Shown: positions 1 to 12,442 of the stretch, piece by piece
How the letters are laid out: every line of letters starts with the position of its first letter
Numbering within the stretch: position 1 is the first letter of the stretch
NCBI GenBank assembly: GCA_003550305.1
Contig: QKYT01000074.1
Span: 144,242 to 186,986, forward strand
DNA: 42,745 nt
Origin: Glomus cerebriforme
Taxonomy: Eukaryota > Glomeromycota > Glomeromycetes > Glomerales > Glomeraceae
Direction of reading: 5' to 3'
Notes under the pieces: model-generated
What the model was told of the DNA's origin: nothing
The model's input: the letters and a program-made list of their open reading frames with translations, nothing else
The model's database searches: none
Translations under genes and position numbers: made by a program

Positions 1-35
1 AAATATCAAATATCAAATCAAATTGCGGAACCCTA
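1..35. mobile_element. Right end of a hAT-like element entering from the left
   Basis: Read on the minus strand the window edge gives TAGGGTTCCGCAATTTGATT followed by repeats of a GATATTT-like word. This resembles the terminus at 42471 (TAGGGCTCCG followed by a different repeated word) and has the TAGNG start seen in hAT-type inverted repeats. Only one end is in the window, so neither the target duplication nor the element size can be tested. Confidence 0.35.
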
Positions 36-3000
36 TGTAAACATAATAATCTAGCTTAAAAAAATTCTTTCAAATAGTTCTTGAAGCAATATTAAGGTTT
101 GGATATGTTTGGTTAAGTATAAAAGCAATTTTCTTACTAATTGCATATTTTCTTGTGCTAGTCAATTTTTTAAGGTAAATGCATTTTTTTGGAAACAAAA
201 GTTTGAATCTTCCTGAATATGATTTTAGTTTAATAGTATCAGATTTTTTAAGTTTTGGGATATAAGTGTATAAAATAAATTTTAGAATTTATGTAATTTA
301 AAAATATTACAAAATCCATTGGTCTATAAACTATTTACAAGTGATCATTTTTTGCTTAAAGTTAATTTTTTTAGCATGATAAAAAAAAGATGGATAAAAA
401 AATTTTTTTCACCAGTCTTATGACTATTTATTTATTTTGTAAATTATATGTTATTAATAATTATGTAAAAATTAAAATAAGTTATTATTAAAAAAGAAAT
501 AATAAGTCATATTGATCAAATCACATGATATTTCAGTTATTTTCCATCACTACTGTATATACAGTATATGAATTTCTATGTATTTTTTCATATAGAATTA
601 AAATATTTCTTAGCATTAATTAAAATCTGATTTTTCTTAAAGCTATAAGCTAAAAAAAAAATTTTAAATGCACTTATACTATAATGTATAGGTTATCTCT
701 TAAAGTCACCTATTAATGTAATAAGCTTTGGTGATAAAGAAAAAGTAATCACAGAATATGACTTATTTATTCAAACCTATCCATTCTTCTGGAAATGATA
801 CATCCTAATAAAATTCCTTTTGCCTAATATATCTAATCCTTCTGATAATATTTTCTAACTATAAAGCATAACTATATAGTTTATTATTAGCATAAATATA
901 TAAATACCAAATTTATTTGTAATATAATTATTATTATAAAAGTAAATATAGATTTCTGCATCTAAATTTACCAAATTTCATCTGCAAATCATATTGATAG
1001 AATTCTATTTATTTATCCAATAAAATCAGCTATTTTATTTTTATATATTTTTCAAAATTTAGTTTGTAAAACTTATTCTGGTACAAGCTGTGACCCAATG
1101 CTGATACTTAATACTTATCCTAATATATTTCATCAAGGAATGTATATCTAAATTTTTTGGTTATAAACTTATCTTCTAATTTATTATATATACATCTTTT
1201 ATCTATTGTTAAGTGTTCTATTTCAAGATATATAAAGTTTATTGCATGAGTAGCAGATAGTTATTCTACATTTTGTAAAGCATATATTTCTATCAATAAC
1301 AATAAGATATGGCAAAAGTTTAGCAGTACAAAAATAATCTTTCCCACTATATATATAATATTTTTTATTTCAAAAATACATTAGGTGATTTTAGATTCTA
1401 TTTTTCCAGTCAGATAAAGTTTCACTATTCTTAATGTAATGCAAACCAGTATATTCCAAATACTCCTTATAAATACTTTCAAACCTATTTAGTAAAAGAT
1501 TTAGACATAATAAATATATTTGTATAGATATTTAACAAATTTTAGTAGTTTATAGAATTATACACAACAATTTTATTAATTTATAGCTGATTTAACAAGA
1601 TTATATTTTACTAAATCCAAATTCATTTTTATTCAGATCAGAGAATTTATAATATTATAATTCAGATAAATTAAATTCAAATTATAACAGGATTCTATAT
1701 AAATTTCTGATCTATTTGTAATTGAATAAAAATAAATTCAGCTACTTTGATTTTTAAACATATTGTGTATTATTTGCTAATATTAATTTTCTATACCTAT
1801 AATATATGAAAATGATAATTTATATTTGAAAAAAAAAAGATTAAAAAAATTTTAGAACATAGACTACTTAATTTATATATTTCATATACTTTCACTTTTT
1901 CTGAACAAATAGTAGAGAAAAAGGGTTAATTTTTTATTTATATGTATATATCATTTTATTTATTTGATAAGCAGTCACAGATATATATGAATTAAAAGAA
2001 AAAGATCCAATATGAGCAAAATTTTATTTATTTAATTATTTCAATTGTGCCATTCTTTATAATACTATATATAAAAGAATGTGTGAAACTATATTTGAAA
2101 GCTAATAAAAATTAAAAAAGAGCTAAAACAGTAGCATATGACTGTGGTATAATAATAACTAAAATTTTTTATGATATACAAAAAATCCTTTTTTTCACAT
2201 ATTTAAAAAGAAGATAAAATCAGTTCATAAAAATAGGTTTTTTTTAACAATAAGGAATATTCTAGTTATAATTTTTATTTTTTTTTATTTTAAATTACAG
2301 TATATAATCTTTTGAATTATAAAACTTTGATTATAAAGCTTGAATAAACAGTTTATTTATATATGATTACATATTAAAATCTATAATATAAAAAAAACTA
2401 TTATATTATGATATTGTGACCTCAAAAATAATCTAATATAACTTTATAGCAAGCTATGATTAATTTTAATATAAATTATTAAATATAGAAAAAATATCCT
2501 TCTTTACCTATTTAATTTTAGAAGTTCCAGAAGTTTCATGTGATGGTGATGAGGATGGAAAAGGTGTTGATTTATATTTTCTATATATACTTGTAATATT
2601 TAGAATTTTATATGTTAAGTATTAGCAATATATGTTATATTAAATAAAAGAATAAACGTTAATACTTAGTAGAAATATATGGACTTGTAAATTTATCAGT
2701 AATGCAAAATACAAACTTGAAGTTCAAGTAAAGTCTTAATAAATATTGGTAAAAAGCCTCTCATTGTTAAGAAAGTCTTTGGTACATCTAATGTTGCCAT
2801 TTTTATAAAAAAAATAAAAATTTAAATCATAACCATATAATAAGAATAAATAGATTAGTGATGACTTACAAATTTTATTGAACCAAAGATGAGCATAAAA
2901 TCAAATAAATTAAATATATATATTTTATACTGATGACTTGAATTCTAATAGTATAGATATTTGCTAAATCTTTTTTATTAAAATAAAGTTTATTATAAAA

Positions 3001-3275
3001 ATTATCTATCATATCTTTTAGTTTAATTTTATGGTGATTGTAACTTCAATTCATCTTTCTTCATCTTAGTGTTTCTGACTTTTACTGTCATAATTTCAAT
3101 ATTAAAGTTTTAAAACTTTAAAATCATATTTAATTTAGTAATATTCTTATTTAATTTTATATATTCAGTATTAAGACTTTTTCATTTTCAGAAATTGGTC
3201 ATATTACATATTTTTTCAATCCTAAAAATTTTTACAAACTTTTAACAAATAAATTCATGAAAAATACTACAAATC
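36..3275. other. AT-rich intergenic DNA, no gene seen
   Basis: Very AT-rich sequence with many homopolymer A/T runs and stops in all frames. No conserved protein signature, tRNA-like fold or clear repeat boundary was seen. A short coding-like stretch near 2521-2575 (Glu/Asp-rich in one frame) has no support beyond its composition. Confidence 0.6.
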
Positions 3276-3649
3276 ACCGGTGTGATCATCACCGGTGGTT
3301 TCACGTGACTTTATATATGTAATAATTCATCACATCGTGTCACATCCCCAGTTTTCAATTTTTACTATTTATTTCAGGGACAAAATTTTTTCGAGATGTG
3401 AAAGTCTATTTATCACATGTTAGTTGTCACATCCTTAATTTTGGCCAAACTTTAACGCTGGCCGGAAATTCCTTTTATGGATATTTAGGTAACGTTATAC
3501 AACCCAAAAAAAGCAATTTTGTTTCTCCAAAATTGGAAAGTTGGGTTACACATAGTCCCAAAAAGGAAATTATTTGTCGATCACTTAAATTTTGGCCAGA
3601 ATTACCAGAATTACCAAATTTGAAAACACCAGTGATGATCACCACCGGT
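3276..3649. mobile_element. Palindrome-ended repeat element, copy 1
   Basis: A ~290-bp core here recurs at about 39190-39480 and 39700-39990. It begins near a TCACGTGACTT word, then TTTTTACTATTTATT, a GGGACA word and TCACATGTTA, and ends with two GGCCGGAATT-like words. The left end is CACCGGTGTGATCATCACCG and the right end is CACCAGTGATGATCACCACC. Because these ends are nearly self-complementary, they can be read either as inverted terminal repeats or as a ~24-bp direct repeat (target duplication). The short open frame inside (3398-3658) is not conserved in frame between copies, so the element looks non-coding. Confidence 0.7.
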
Positions 3650-5448
3650 AATAAATAGCAAACTTCTAAATTCACAAGCATTTAATGCATAAAAAAATAA
3701 ATACCAAAATAATTTGAATTGTTCAATATTAAATTCTTACAATAAAATCTCTAAGTAATAGATCTAAGATCATTAATGTACAGTATAATCGCATTCTTTG
3801 AATGGAACTGTTAAAATGTTAATCTTATAGCAATAGTATTTATGACTACAAAAAATGACTGCTTTAGAGAATAAATAATATCAAACCTACACCTTAATTT
3901 ATGCACTTATAAGAATGAAATTATTTTAGATGCCAATATAGTATCTTCAGAACCAATAGTTAAAGATTTAGTTTTTTACTTTTGTAAATCATATAAATCC
4001 TCTATAATATAAGTCTTTCAAAATCATAGTATCCATGAATAGTCCAACATTTAGGTGTATTGTCAAAGTATGTGAGATTTGTAGATTCCAAATAATTTGG
4101 GATTTGGGATTTTACACTTAGTAATTTGGGATTTGAATTTTGAGATTTGAATTTGGATAACATCTATAATGTTAAGATTTACAAAAAAAACTGTTTTTAT
4201 CTTTTTAATATACTTGACCTATAACCTAACCTGATCCAACTTGAATCTAATAAGAGTTTGAATCAGGTCACATAAAATACCTGATGAGTTTGGACCTATT
4301 AGAAGCTCTACCTATCTCATATTCTCATCTATTGCATTTAGACATATGAAATTACCACCAATTGACTCATCTCAATAAAACAATTCTAATAAACTATGTT
4401 TTATCTTTTTATGATCACTGGATGCAAAGCAATATTACAAAATGCATTCTCTTTAATTTTGGTATTTCAAACATGATCAAAGTAATAACAATTAATAGGG
4501 TAAGATGCTTTTAAGTGATCTGAACAATTTCTTTATTTTCCATATGTATGTTTTTGCAGGAAAACTGATAGTTTTTTGAAGCATTATGACTTTTTGAACT
4601 TTACTATTCCATAAATTCTTAATTATTCTTTAAGTATAGTTATTGTACTATACTATATTTATGACAGCTAAACCATCATTTATTTTATATTTATAATGTA
4701 AATAAATAATTCACATCGTATTTTATTTATTAACAGAAAAAACAGATTAGCTGATCTATTTTTTTCTATCGGTTTTTTCCGCCAGCATTGTATCCCTAGG
4801 GGTAGGATAAGAGTACTGTATTAGGATTCCATGGCGGCATAGAATTTTAGTTGATGACTCATAATGTATATTGAAAGGTTTGATTTACGTAATTTTTTAT
4901 AGAATTGGTATATTCACCCATTTTTTTATTTTTTTTTTACAATTTTTGAGTCATAATTCATAATTTACTTATCAATCTTTTTTTATTTTCGATAATATTG
5001 TAACGTCACACAAAGTTATGTATGCCGAAGAAATGAAATCCCAAGAATGAGAAAAAAATTGGATCTGTATTTCCTGCGGTCTATATCATTTTTTATTGCC
5101 TATGTATATAACCATATAGACTATAGGCTGGCTGTTCTATAATGATAATATAAAATACTGGATAATTAAAAGAAGCCTATAATATTTATAATAAAATAGA
5201 AATGATTAATTAAATTGTCGATTCTTACTTACAGTAAGAGATTTTTTTTTCCTAATTATGCAAAGATATTATTAAAAACTTTTAAATTAGACGCTCTGAC
5301 GTCACATCTATTTATTGAAATGACAAAAAGTTTAGGCGGTATATTATTGTACATTCAGCATATATTATTATTATAAAGATTTTTATTTTTTAAATACAAA
5401 ATTTATTATTTCTATATACTTTTTTTTCTATAGTACAATAAACAAAGA
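3650..5448. other. AT-rich intergenic DNA downstream of the MFS gene
   Basis: No gene was recognised. A low-complexity ATTTGGGATTTG stretch lies at 4085-4155. A possible hAT-like end finishes near 4309. A small inverted repeat (CCGCCAGCA at about 4790 against CCATGGCGG at about 4829) encloses a CCCTAGGGG palindrome. The MFS gene ends at 5449 on the minus strand, so about the last 200 bp should hold its 3' UTR and polyadenylation signals. Confidence 0.5.
4190..4309. mobile_element. Possible hAT-like element end with degenerate subterminal repeats
   Basis: On the minus strand from 4309 the sequence reads TAGAGCTTCTAATAGGTCC, then several degenerate GACCTGATTCAA-like words. The terminus resembles the ends of the element at 33969-36221. 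No partner end or target duplication was found, so this is a weak call for a solo or truncated end. Confidence 0.3.
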
Positions 5449-7411
5449 TTACTTATTATTTTTGGATTCAACTTTTTCTCTCAAATCTTTTCCTTTATAA
5501 CAAACGATAATTAAGCAAAGTACACCAATAGTAGAAACACATACCATGATGGTATAAATCAAACCAGTACCAACAGCATCTTCAAATGGTGCGGCAGCAA
5601 AAGTAAATATTGTAGCTGCGAGCGATCTCATTAAATTATTAACTGCAATTGCCGATGCGCTTTTACCAGGAAAAGCATCAACTAAATATGTTGTGACTGA
5701 ATTAAATACGATCATAACATTAAATCCTCCTATCAAATATAAAAATTATTTTTTTTTTTAATTAAAATAATCAAAATAATAAAGAATAAAAAAAAAAAGT
5801 TAATTTATACGTACCAATGAACATAGCGATAATTGGAAAAACAATATGTAATTTAGCTTCAAGAAACCATCCATAACATATATAAGAAACTGTAATAAAA
5901 AAACAACCAATCCATACACTATGAATTCTCATTTCAGGATATCCAACATCATTATTTTTTCTTTTAGCTTTAATAATAACATAATCTGACCATTTTCCTC
6001 CTATAATACTTCCAATTATATATCCACAACCTGGTGCCAGAAAAATCAAACCAACTATTAAATCTGAAACATGATATAGTTTTGAGAAAGTTCTATATAT
6101 TAAAGTATTTTGTACATAAAGTAACGCAAATACTATACTTATATATATTACTATAAGTGACATATTAGGATATCTTAATAAAAATAGTGGTGATAGAGGA
6201 TCAAACTTTTTTCGACGTCGTGGATTAGAAGTTGTAGTGTTAGGATTTGGAAGATTTNATGGAGGTGCAAATGTTTCAGGAAGTAAAAAGAAAATTAAAA
6301 TCACTAAAACAACTCCAATAATTGCAAGAATCCAAAAGATCCATCTCCATCCTAAATAGTCTGACACATATCCCCCAATTACTGGTCCGATAACTGGACC
6401 AACCAGAGGTCCAGTATAAAATATTCCATACGCTCTTCCTCGTTCTAAAAAAAAAAGATTTAATATAATATATAATATTTATTTTTAAATAAAGAGAGAT
6501 ATAATATATATTTATATATTTAATCTTACATATATATTAACTTACCAAGCGAATAAAAAATATCACTTACTGTTCCGGCACCAATGCTGTAACAATTTGG
6601 TATTTAAAAATTGTTAAGTATATATAAAATTTTGATTATATATATGTTCACAATAATAGAAATATACCTCAAAACTGCGGAAGAGCCACAAGCTTGGACC
6701 GAACGCATCACTAACAATAGCCAAATATTTTTCGATACGGCACATATTATAGATCCTATAATATACATTACAAAGGAAGCCAAGTAAACATTACGTCTTG
6801 TTTCAAACGCATCAGAATAAGCGGCCCATCCTAATGGCTGCGCCACAACAACAAATTATTAAGTTAGAACTGTAAAATTTGTCTAATGATACTTTAATAC
6901 TTACTGCTACGCCCATAAAGAAAATATAAACGCCAACTATACGCAAGTAAAGATAATAATAATAATAAAATAAATTATTAATAAATATTTTAAATACAAT
7001 AATTTTGAATTGATTGGTATCTTACACAGTCCATTTACAAGCACTTCACTAGTATGTAGATCACTTGCCACTTTGAAAACTGATGGATAAAATATTCTAA
7101 TAAAAAGGTTAAAATTTTAATTTATCTATTCATTTTAAATTCGATCATAAAATATTCACGTACGTGCTTGAAATTGGAGCAATCATTCCGGCTAAGGAAA
7201 CAAAGAACAAAATAAAATATTTCTTCTTTCTCGGCCAATGTTTTGGGTCTTCCGGATTTTTTATCGTTTTTTCTGAATTTTCCGATAATTGATCATGTTT
7301 TTCATTTCTTTCTAAATTATTATTATTATTATTATGTAAAGTTAATTCATTATCATTCATAGAATCGACATTATTAGTTTTTGAATTTATTATTTCTTCT
7401 TGATTTTCCAT
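5449..7411 (-). CDS. MFS drug:H+ antiporter, DHA1 group (Qdr/Dtr1-like)
   Basis: Seven exons rebuilt with GT-AG introns and intact phase: 7411-7164, 7096-7026, 6936-6905, 6837-6668, 6586-6546, 6444-5815, 5729-5449, giving 490 aa. The N-terminal ~60 residues are polar and Asn-rich, followed by DPKHWPRKKKY just before TM1, a hallmark of fungal DHA1 antiporters. A motif-A-like loop (GWAAYSDAFETRRNV) follows TM2, and the antiporter motif C appears as GPLVGPVIGPVIGGYV in TM5, followed by LGWRWIFW. About 12 membrane segments are expected, probably in the plasma membrane, exporting drugs, polyamines or related compounds; the substrate cannot be read from sequence. One ambiguous base lies in exon 6 at about 6258. 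The ATG at 7411 is preceded by AT-rich leader and starts the Asn-rich tail. Confidence 0.9.
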
Positions 7412-8728
7412 TTTTAAAATTTTAAAATTTTAAAATTTTAGAATTTTAGAAAACGAATTTAAAGAAACCAACTTAAACCGTTAACAAATAATTGTTTTAA
7501 CAAGTAATGGTCTTGCAGTGTTATCAAAGAAACTGCTAATGTAATTGCATTCAACTCTATTTATAAACATTTTTTTTTTTGAAAAAAGTTTTTCCACCCT
7601 GCTACCGCCGATAAACTATAAAAGAGATTAATCAGGTGCTAGATAAAAATTCTTTAATAGGATATAAACTTGGAATCATCTTTGCTAATAAATATTATTA
7701 ATTCCGATTCATCTAACCTTTTTTTTTTTATTTGTTCATTTGCGGCTCTTAATTACCTTGATCGTTAGTCAATCCAAAGTATTTGTTCGGTATATTTTCT
7801 ATCGTTAACAATGTAAATAATGATTATTAGAAAAAGAAGTTTTGCATTCTAATTTGAATTGAGCCAATGTTTTTTTGAACGTAGGTGTAACAATTTTCAA
7901 GCCCAGGCGGAAAAAATATTTTTTCCTACTTAAATATTTTTCCATTGCAGATCCAAAAGAAGAGTAATTTAGTAAGAAAATGAATGAGAATATGAATCAT
8001 TTGAAACTTTTACAAAATGTAAATATAAAAAGAATATAAAAAAAAAGATTTTCCACAATTTCCATTTTATTGCTTATTTTCTTCATTTTTCATTAAATTA
8101 CTTAAGAAAATTCTCTTTTTAAAACTAGAATGGAATATGATTAGTCAAACTTAAATGACGTAACGATGACGTGACATAATTCTGTTATATTTTAGCCGGA
8201 ATTAGGAAAATTCTAATTTTGACTAAAATTTTGCTTATAATAAAATGATTTAGTAATATTAATGTGGATGAAGAAACCACAAAGTCTCTTCGTGAATGGC
8301 AACGCATGCTTTAACATACTTTATATTTATGAAAAGTACACCAAAAATTATGATAATTCCGGTTCTGACTACTATATAGACCTCATCTGATATATAGCAA
8401 AAAAAGGTGATTTATTACTCATTTATTTTTACTTCAGTTCTAATATGTGATCTTTACATCCATCAAATGTTTTATTAAATGTACTATTAAATGTACTGTA
8501 GTACTTGTTTTTTTTTTGAAAAAAAAAAATATTTATAAAATACACTTTTTTCCAAACCCAAAATTATAATATTTAACATCTTTGTGCAAAAAAAAACAAA
8601 AAAATGAGAATACTGTACAACTTTTGCAAAAGATGTATAATTTATCTAAAAAAAAAAATTATATAGAGCTTATTGTCATAATTAATTCATAATATACATA
8701 TTTTTCCTTATAGTGAACAATCAAATTA
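7412..8728. other. Intergenic region: MFS promoter and 3' flank of the Vac7-like gene
   Basis: The region separates the start of the MFS gene (7411) from the stop of the upstream gene (8729). No coding sequence was recognised. It holds poly-A/T tracts (for example near 8510-8530), a pair of bZIP-type words at 8157-8174, and a GCCGGAATTAGGAAAATTC word at about 8195 that matches the 3' part of the palindrome-ended repeat. A small relic of that repeat may therefore lie here. Confidence 0.5.
8157..8174. promoter_or_regulatory. Paired CRE/ATF-like words
   Basis: TGACGTAA and TGACGTGA occur 2 bp apart, about 745 bp upstream of the MFS start codon. Both are close to the TGACGTCA site of bZIP factors, and fungal multidrug transporters are often under bZIP control. 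The site is not shown to be functional and may belong to a repeat relic. Confidence 0.3.
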
Positions 8729-10929
8729 TTAATCACTCATATCTGTCTTGTCTTGTTCTTTTTCCCAATCACCACATGCTCCCAGTATGACATTATCATT
8801 ATTACTTGTAAACTTATCATTATGATCATCATCTTCAACATTTGAATCACTACCACCATCTACCCTTGTTACGTAACACACCCGTACAGAAGTTTGTTTC
8901 GAGAAAGGTAAACTATATTTAAGAACTCCACGCACAGTTAAATCATATTGGCGTCTTATAATATATGACCTATCAAACCATAAAAATAAAAAATAAGCAA
9001 TCGCAAAACAAAGCTTTTTTTTTAAAAAAAACAATATAACAAAATTTACACATACCATCGTTCTTGACCTTCTTTGTCATTTCCACCAGGATTTTGCAAT
9101 CTAACTTGTCCCGATGTCTCACTCATTACACCTGTTTTATTAAAACCTGCATCAAATACGAGCGGTTCATCAAATATAAATATCCTTCCTAGTTGACTAG
9201 GTGTAACTTCATTTATAGGTTCATTAACGATATCATCCCAGTGACTTCCTGGACCACCAGGGATTCCACCAGGTATATTATTTCTAATAGGTGTGGCAAA
9301 GACAGTAAGGTCTGCTTTTACAATCTCTATATTCCAGAGTCCAAAATTACGACCTTTCACATGAATGTTGAACATAAGTTCCTTGTCGGCAGCAAGAACA
9401 TCTGATATACCAGTAATACTAACTTCCGTTAATGGACGCGTAGATGCAAAATAAAATAAATAAGAGGATGCTAAAAGAAACACAATGATTACTGTTAAAG
9501 AGGACATTGTTGGAATACATGATTGTCTAAAGGCAATAAAAAAGAATGAGAAATTTATTTTTTTTTTTAAAAAAAAAATTTTTTTTAACATATCTTTTTT
9601 TTATATTTACCTTTGACGTGTCTCGTAATTTGGTGCAAATAACGGCAATCGTTCTTCATCACCATACCAATCATTATAAGCATTATAAGGATAATTTGTA
9701 GATCCATAATTATGGTATCCCTTCTTATACTGAAAGACATATTGAGACATATCAGGTAATGAGGATCGCATAACACCAGTTGGCTTATAAGCATTAGGAT
9801 TATTCAAGCTATTTTGTGAACCATTTCGATTCAAGTGGTTTGAAGCTACATCATCGGATGTGTTGCTATAAAAACCATAAAACGGGGGACGATGCAAATA
9901 ATTGCCGTATGGACGGTGTGGATTTGGAATCGCACCGTACATATTAGGAGGCACATGATATGGATATCCATAATTGCTATCAGATGGCATATGTGGAAAT
10001 GAAAATGTGTGTAATTGTGGCATTCCACTAGATAAACTTGTCATAGATGGTGTGCGAGAGTGATCGTTGCTATATATATAATCTTCTTCTTCATCGGCAT
10101 CTTTAATTCACAAAGAGACAAAAGAAGTACAAATTAAATAATTGCACACAAATGCTGTTAAAATATCATCATTACTTGTTGCCTACCTTCGGCAGCATCA
10201 ACAGCGCTAGCAACATTAGCAGCAAATATATCAGCTCGTGACATTCCTGTGTAACGAAAATTATATTTCATTAAACAGTGGGCAAAAAACATAATGGTCA
10301 CCGGAGATAATAAAAAGTATGCCCACCTTCGGTTATGTTGATTGGTGCGCGCTTTTTCTTTTTTGAAGGTTTCATGTTTTCTGCCTTATTGGACCGTTGT
10401 TCGGACTATTTAAAAGGCAACACATTAAAAACTAACCACGTGATTTTTATTTTTCGATTTTTTTGATCGTAATCAAATTAATATTCAAAAAATTTTTCCC
10501 GGAAAAAAAAAAATTTTTTTTTTTTACCTGTGTACCATCCTTTTTTGTATTTCGGTTGCAATAGGCAGTTTCTACAATTAATTGTCTATCAGATTTATTC
10601 TTCATGGCTCTTGGAGTAAACGTAGCGAATTTGTCTACCAACTTTTTAGCACGAGAGGGTGAATTGGGTGGTGGTTGTTTTTGCTGTGGCTGTGGCTGCT
10701 GTGGCTGTTGTGTTATTTCCAGTTGTGTATTGTTATTTGAAATAGTTGAACTTGAACTGCCGCTACTCACACTACAACTGTAACTTTGTGGTGTGGTAGT
10801 TCCTTTGTTATATTGATCCAAAGAAGATTCTTCAGCTATTGTGGATTGTGTTGGCATACTAATAGACATATGTTTTGAAGTTTGAGGTGAACTTTGCCCA
10901 AGCTGTGAATTAACTATATTGGAGGACAT
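8729..10929 (-). CDS. VAC7: Vac7-like vacuolar segregation protein
   Basis: Six exons with consistent phase: 10929-10528, 10405-10327, 10246-10187, 10100-9611, 9526-9056, 8969-8729, giving 580 aa. The first ~340 residues are low-complexity (Ser, Gln/Pro, later Tyr/Pro/Asn-rich) with a basic PSKKKKRAP patch. A single membrane segment lies at about 352-371 (SLTVIIVFLLASSYLFYFAS). A LEA2-like luminal domain follows, with DVLAADKELMFNIHVKGRNF, then FDEPLVFDAGF, VRLQNPGGNDKEGQERW and LTVRGVLKYSLPF, which match the Vac7 family in order. In yeast Vac7 is a vacuole-membrane activator of the Fab1 kinase that makes PtdIns(3,5)P2. The protein is shorter than yeast Vac7 (over 1,100 aa), mainly in the disordered N-terminal part. 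The tail is acidic. Confidence 0.85.
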
Positions 10930-12442
10930 TTCTACTTTTAGAATGTAAGCTAATCTATATGACGGTAAGTAAGGTAAATCTAAGGAGTCGAGTTTATAGG
11001 GAAGGTGAGGGAAAGGTGAAAATTTTTAATTATTTCTTATTATCTAATATTCTATATTTTATTGAATGTAAAGATTAAAAATGTTACTTTTCTAACGAAC
11101 TTTTCTGTCTTTTATATTTTTTTTTTGCGACCGAGAAACACCGTAGTGATAATGGTATTGTTTATATTGGTGTTCGGTGTAAGTATTTGTCTTAACTACA
11201 AAGGAAAATACCCAGGTTGATAACGTCCTTGAGTCTCTTGTGTTTGATCAAACAAACAAACCTGTACAAATATTTGTTTTTGTTTGGGGATACAGAGTCT
11301 CTATCAATTTATTTGACGTTGGTTTTTTATGACAGTATTTTTTTATACGAGACGAACGAGAATAGTTAAGTAATTTAGTAATAAACTATTAAAAAAATAA
11401 AGATTCCCTTAATTCTATAACAATTATTTCTAATTTTTTTTTCAGAAAGATATGATGTATAGACAAAAAAGAAATGAAGTTGCAGGCACCTTTTATGATT
11501 CAGTGCATAATTTTGTCAGAAATGCTTTCACGATAATTTGGTCGCAAAGAAAGTTGATATTCTGATATACTGATAAATTGATAATGTGAAATTTGCAGAA
11601 TATATATAAAAGGATATTCCTTAAGGAGTATCACAAAAAAAAAATTTTTTTTTTTTTTTTTGCAGGAAATAAAAACGGATTTATTTTTTTTTTAAGGCAC
11701 ATGACGTTTTTGCATGATCTCTTCATGTTGTAGCAGATTCGTATTTTCAAATTCAGAATATAAAAAAAAAAAAAAAATCATTCCGAACCATTTTTTGCAT
11801 TTATTTGTAATTTCTAATTGTAAAGGGAAGACTATAAAAAAGATTAAAAGATTAGAAACTATTTGAGAGGCGTGCGTGTAATTTAACCGTATATAACCAT
11901 AACCGTTTAACATGCAAAGTTCAAGATCAAACCGACCTCGTCATGCAAGGTATGGATTATCGCTCTAGGTATTGGTACATTCATTTTATAATAAAGATAG
12001 AAATAGTAAACAGCTACTTCAGGAGTGATACAGAAGGAACCACGTGTTCAGTTCAACTTTAAGACTTGCATTAGATGCTGAGATAGATCATAGGTTCAGG
12101 ATAAAGAAATCACAATATACTGTATATAAAAAAAATTAATTACAAAATAAAACTTTTTTTTAATATATACTTATTCTTAACTGTTAATTTATTTACAAAA
12201 ATGAATGACACAAGAATCAAGTAATTTAATATATTTATATCATTTGTGCTTGATATGAAAGTTTGAGAATAATAATTTCTTCATAAAGATGTACTCGACA
12301 ATCTTTATTAGTAAAGAAAAAAAAAATAAAGAAATCAAAATACCAACGTACCAACGTTCAAACATACTAAATTCAAAATTATTTCACGTCCTACAACATT
12401 ACCATCTTAATAATTATATAACGAGATTTCCGTTAAATTTAA
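10930..12442. other. Intergenic region between the Vac7-like gene and CMR1
   Basis: Holds the promoter of the Vac7-like gene (start 10929, minus) and the 3' flank of the Cmr1 gene (stop 12443, minus). An A10-T18 tract at about 11634-11662 could form a hairpin. The short frame at 11692-11913 has no recognisable motif and looks spurious. Confidence 0.5.

Noticed and set aside
3398..3658. 86-codon open frame, with similar frames at 39687-39971 and 39778-40026
   Set aside because: All lie in copies of the palindrome-ended repeat, and the reading frame and protein sequence are not conserved between copies, so they are not genes.
9553..9590. Long T/A homopolymer inverted tract as a terminator
   Set aside because: It lies within intron 4 of the Vac7-like gene; similar tracts occur in many introns here and reflect AT-richness.
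11692..11913. 73-codon frame upstream of the Vac7-like gene
   Set aside because: No motif, low-complexity aromatic-rich composition and overlap with A/T tracts; no sign of splicing to neighbours.
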